A stretch of DNA of 64,000 nt from positions 3,596,001 to 3,660,000 of the forward strand of contig NC_026502.1 in NCBI RefSeq assembly GCF_000182925.2. Reading direction: 5' to 3'. This DNA comes from Neurospora crassa OR74A (lineage: Eukaryota > Ascomycota > Sordariomycetes > Sordariales > Sordariaceae). Position numbers and translations under genes: made by a program. Below, piece after piece: positions 62,100 to 64,000 of the stretch. The notes below the pieces were generated by a model that had not been told where the DNA came from, ran no database searches, and saw only the letters and a list, made by a program, of their open reading frames with translations. The first letter of the stretch is position 1, and each line of letters starts with the position of its first letter.

Positions 62100-62480
62100 G
62101 TAGCGGTAGGAGAGATGAGATTAGTTTGTTCGTTATAGCGGTGGGTAATGTCACGGCACGTAGACTGGGCAAGTGGCTGGCACTGCTAATCTGACGAATG
62201 TAATAAATAATTAACTATGGGGAGTAAAAGAGAAGAAGAGAAGTGCTGCCTTTGGCTGGTATGGTTAAATATAGGAAGGAAGCGGGTCCTAAGGAGGGAT
62301 GCAGCTAATTAGACAACGAGCTTGGATGCGATAGGGATGTACCCAATTAGAGGGCGTAGATAAGAGTACGGACTGCGGGAGTAGTTTTGGCAGTCTTAGT
62401 AATTAGTTTGGCTTAATTATAATATTACCCCCCCGGTGGAAGAAAGATTTAGACCTAGAGTCGATTAGAATTATTAGAAT
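62100..62480. other. Weakly mutated DNA at the right side of the block
   Basis: CpA and TpG are both common (for example GTGCTGCCTTTGGCTGG and GACAACGAGCTTGGATGCG). No gene or RNA is recognised. It includes copy 1 of a 34-bp repeat. Confidence 0.6.
62150..62183. repeat. 34-bp segment, unmutated copy (pair at 63967-64000)
   Basis: Aligns without gaps to the last 34 bases of the window. There are six differences, all C here and T there (62152, 62157, 62165, 62170, 62177, 62181); four are CpA and two CpT. The longer repeat probably continues past the window end. Confidence 0.9.
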
Positions 62481-63966
62481 CGTATATATCTATGTGAAAA
62501 CCAGTAAGGTTTTTAATGTTAAAACTTCAATGAACCTCAATTTTAGTCCTATATACTTAGTATAAATCCTCTATATAATGTAATAAATCGAAGAAGAGAT
62601 GATGCCGGTTTTGTGATAGTGGGATTGTTTTGATATTGAACGAAAAGAAAGAGTGTTATATAACGTTGTGATTTTCTATGTGATTTATCCCTTATATTAG
62701 TAGTTGATAGCCGTTAAGGTGCTTATAGAAATTTAATGCTGTAGAGCCTTAACCTATCCTATGTTGAATGTCCATTGTCTAATTTGAATGTGTAATTTTG
62801 AAGTTAGAGATGTGAGTGCGAGGTATTATAATGTAGTCGGCGAGTTTAAAACTGTAGTTTAATCGAAGAGGGATATTGAGACGGATTGTTGGTATTGATG
62901 AGGTTTAATTCGAGAGACGAGACGATGGGAGATGACGTAGAAGATGTTTTTATTTGTTATTATTAATTTCCTAAAGTGGGAGGAAGGTAATGGAATTGTG
63001 GGAGATTTGGAGATGAATTAGATTGGTGGGAGAGATTTGATTTAATGTTTGATTTCGAGAGACGAAGTAAAGCCAATTTGGGAGTATTAATTAGATGGAT
63101 GGTAGAGATTTGATTTAATGTCTGATTTTGAGAAATGAGGTAAAAAAACTGGATCCGGGATAATGGGAGTGTTAATTGGAGGCGCGGTGTTGATGACGAT
63201 GTTTGTAATATTCTTTTAGCTTCTTTGTACGTACGTTTTAAAGAGTAAAGACGAGTGGTCTTTCTTAATTGGTTAATGGATTTTAAAAGACGTAAGGATT
63301 AAAGATAAGGAGGTAGTGAGAATGCGGTTTCTGATTTGGAAATGCGAAAGGGATTGTGAAAGATCTAATAAGTGGTGATAGTTTTTGAGATGGAGCGTTA
63401 GAACTATAGAGATGGGAGAAGTAAATCGAGTTAGGCGGCGGGATTGGCGATATTTAATATAAGGGATTTAGATTGTTGGTAATGAGGTTGAAAGTTTGAT
63501 TGATTGTTGGGCGGTTAGTTGAGTAGTTGCGATGGTCGAAATGGTGTTGAAAGAGTTGAAACGGTGATAAAATAAGAAGAGTAGTACTAATTGAATAGTA
63601 CTAATAATATAGGGTTGGAAAAAAGAAAGTCCGGGTTCGGGATAGTTCCGTTAGCGTAGCGAACCCTAGGGTTACGTATAATCCTCTGCTTTTAATTATA
63701 AACCTTCTAGCGCGCTAATAACGTAGTCTATATAATACCTTACGTATCTCGTATTAGAGTATTAGGGTATAGAACCCTATTAGTAAGGTAGTAGGCGCCC
63801 CGCTTAGTTACGTATAGAAATTAGGTTCCGTTAGTCAAATAAATGTTAATACGCTAGCCTTACTCTTAGCGAGCGATTAAAGAAAGAGAGAGAGATTATA
63901 ATTGTTAATTAGTTAATAGTAGTAGAGTTCGTTAGAGCTAATTAGAGAAGGGATAGTTAATTAAGT
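62481..63966. other. One-strand RIP tract, no gene recognised
   Basis: TpG is abundant and CpA scarce from about 62.5 to 63.56 kb, so only C residues of the + strand were changed. Two related blocks with AGAGATTTGATTTAATGT lie 73 bp apart (63031 and 63104). From about 63.6 kb on, the sequence is TA-rich again with GTAGCGAACCCTAGGGTTAC at 63655. No coding frame is supported. Confidence 0.55.
63031..63150. repeat. 73-bp direct duplication, imperfect
   Basis: AGAGATTTGATTTAATGTTT at 63031 and AGAGATTTGATTTAATGTCT at 63104, each followed by GATTT, a GAGAA/GAGAGA block and AGGTAAA/AAGTAAA. Confidence 0.75.
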
Positions 63967-64000
63967 GTTACGGTACGTAGATTGGGTAAGTGGTTGGTAC
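63967..64000. repeat. 34-bp segment, RIP-mutated copy
   Basis: Partner of 62150-62183, cut by the window end. Confidence 0.9.

Overview
The window looks like part of a filamentous ascomycete genome (Pezizomycotina, probably Sordariomycetes). The evidence is short introns (63 and 53 nt) with fungal splice and branch signals, a DOMON/cytochrome b561 gene, a PTH11/SAT4-type membrane receptor gene, a nuclear tRNA-Lys gene with an intron, and a block of more than 55 kb whose base composition is that of repeat-induced point mutation (RIP). In that block CpA and TpG are almost absent, TpA is very common, and the old coding frames are broken mainly by TAA/TAG at former CAA, CAG or TGG codons.

Layout. 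Positions 1 to about 6.16 kb are ordinary gene-bearing DNA: the 3' part of a DOMON-cytochrome b561 gene (1-1470, +), a tRNA-Lys(CUU) with a 15-nt intron (2195-2282, -) and a complete three-exon seven-helix receptor-like gene (3506-4989, +). A transition of about 145 bp follows, with CpA kept and TpG lost, and from about 6.3 kb the sequence is a RIP-mutated graveyard of mobile elements up to about 62.1 kb. This block holds 11 assembly gaps, each written as exactly 100 N.

Recognisable dead elements are: a Ty3/gypsy chromovirus with LTR, gag, RT, RNase H, integrase and chromodomain (A1, 35.5-42.6 kb); a second copy (A2, 49.1-53.5 kb); a gag fragment of a third (A3, 27.7-28.2 kb); a different gypsy-type element cut off inside its RT (B, 28.2-32.95 kb); a minus-strand gag-protease remnant (D, about 53.5-55.0 kb); and two LINE (Tad-like) remnants, one with ORF1 zinc knuckles (33.2-34.4 kb) and one with RT (58.0-60.6 kb). 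A minus-strand remnant at 22.9-23.7 kb resembles DUF6589 proteins. Much of 6.3-26 kb and 44.6-49 kb belongs to no family I can name.

The block is unusually rich in tandem repeats, with periods of 34, 40, 59, 60, 72, 81, 83, 90 and 159 bp. It also carries a dispersed short palindrome related to TTTACTCCAATTGGAGTAAA at several places between 8.9 and 26 kb. A few stretches have escaped or only partly suffered RIP: 25.99-26.28 kb, 32.95-33.24 kb, the 5' half of the A1 LTR, and 62.1-62.5 kb. Several tracts are mutated on one strand only.

No living gene is supported between 6.3 and 64 kb. The three genes on the left are unrelated housekeeping or accessory loci and do not form a pathway. I found no gene cluster that looks like a new functional system. 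The unusual content is structural: palindromes, nested minisatellites, one-strand RIP tracts, and a spared ATPase-like fragment at the junction of two dead retroelements.
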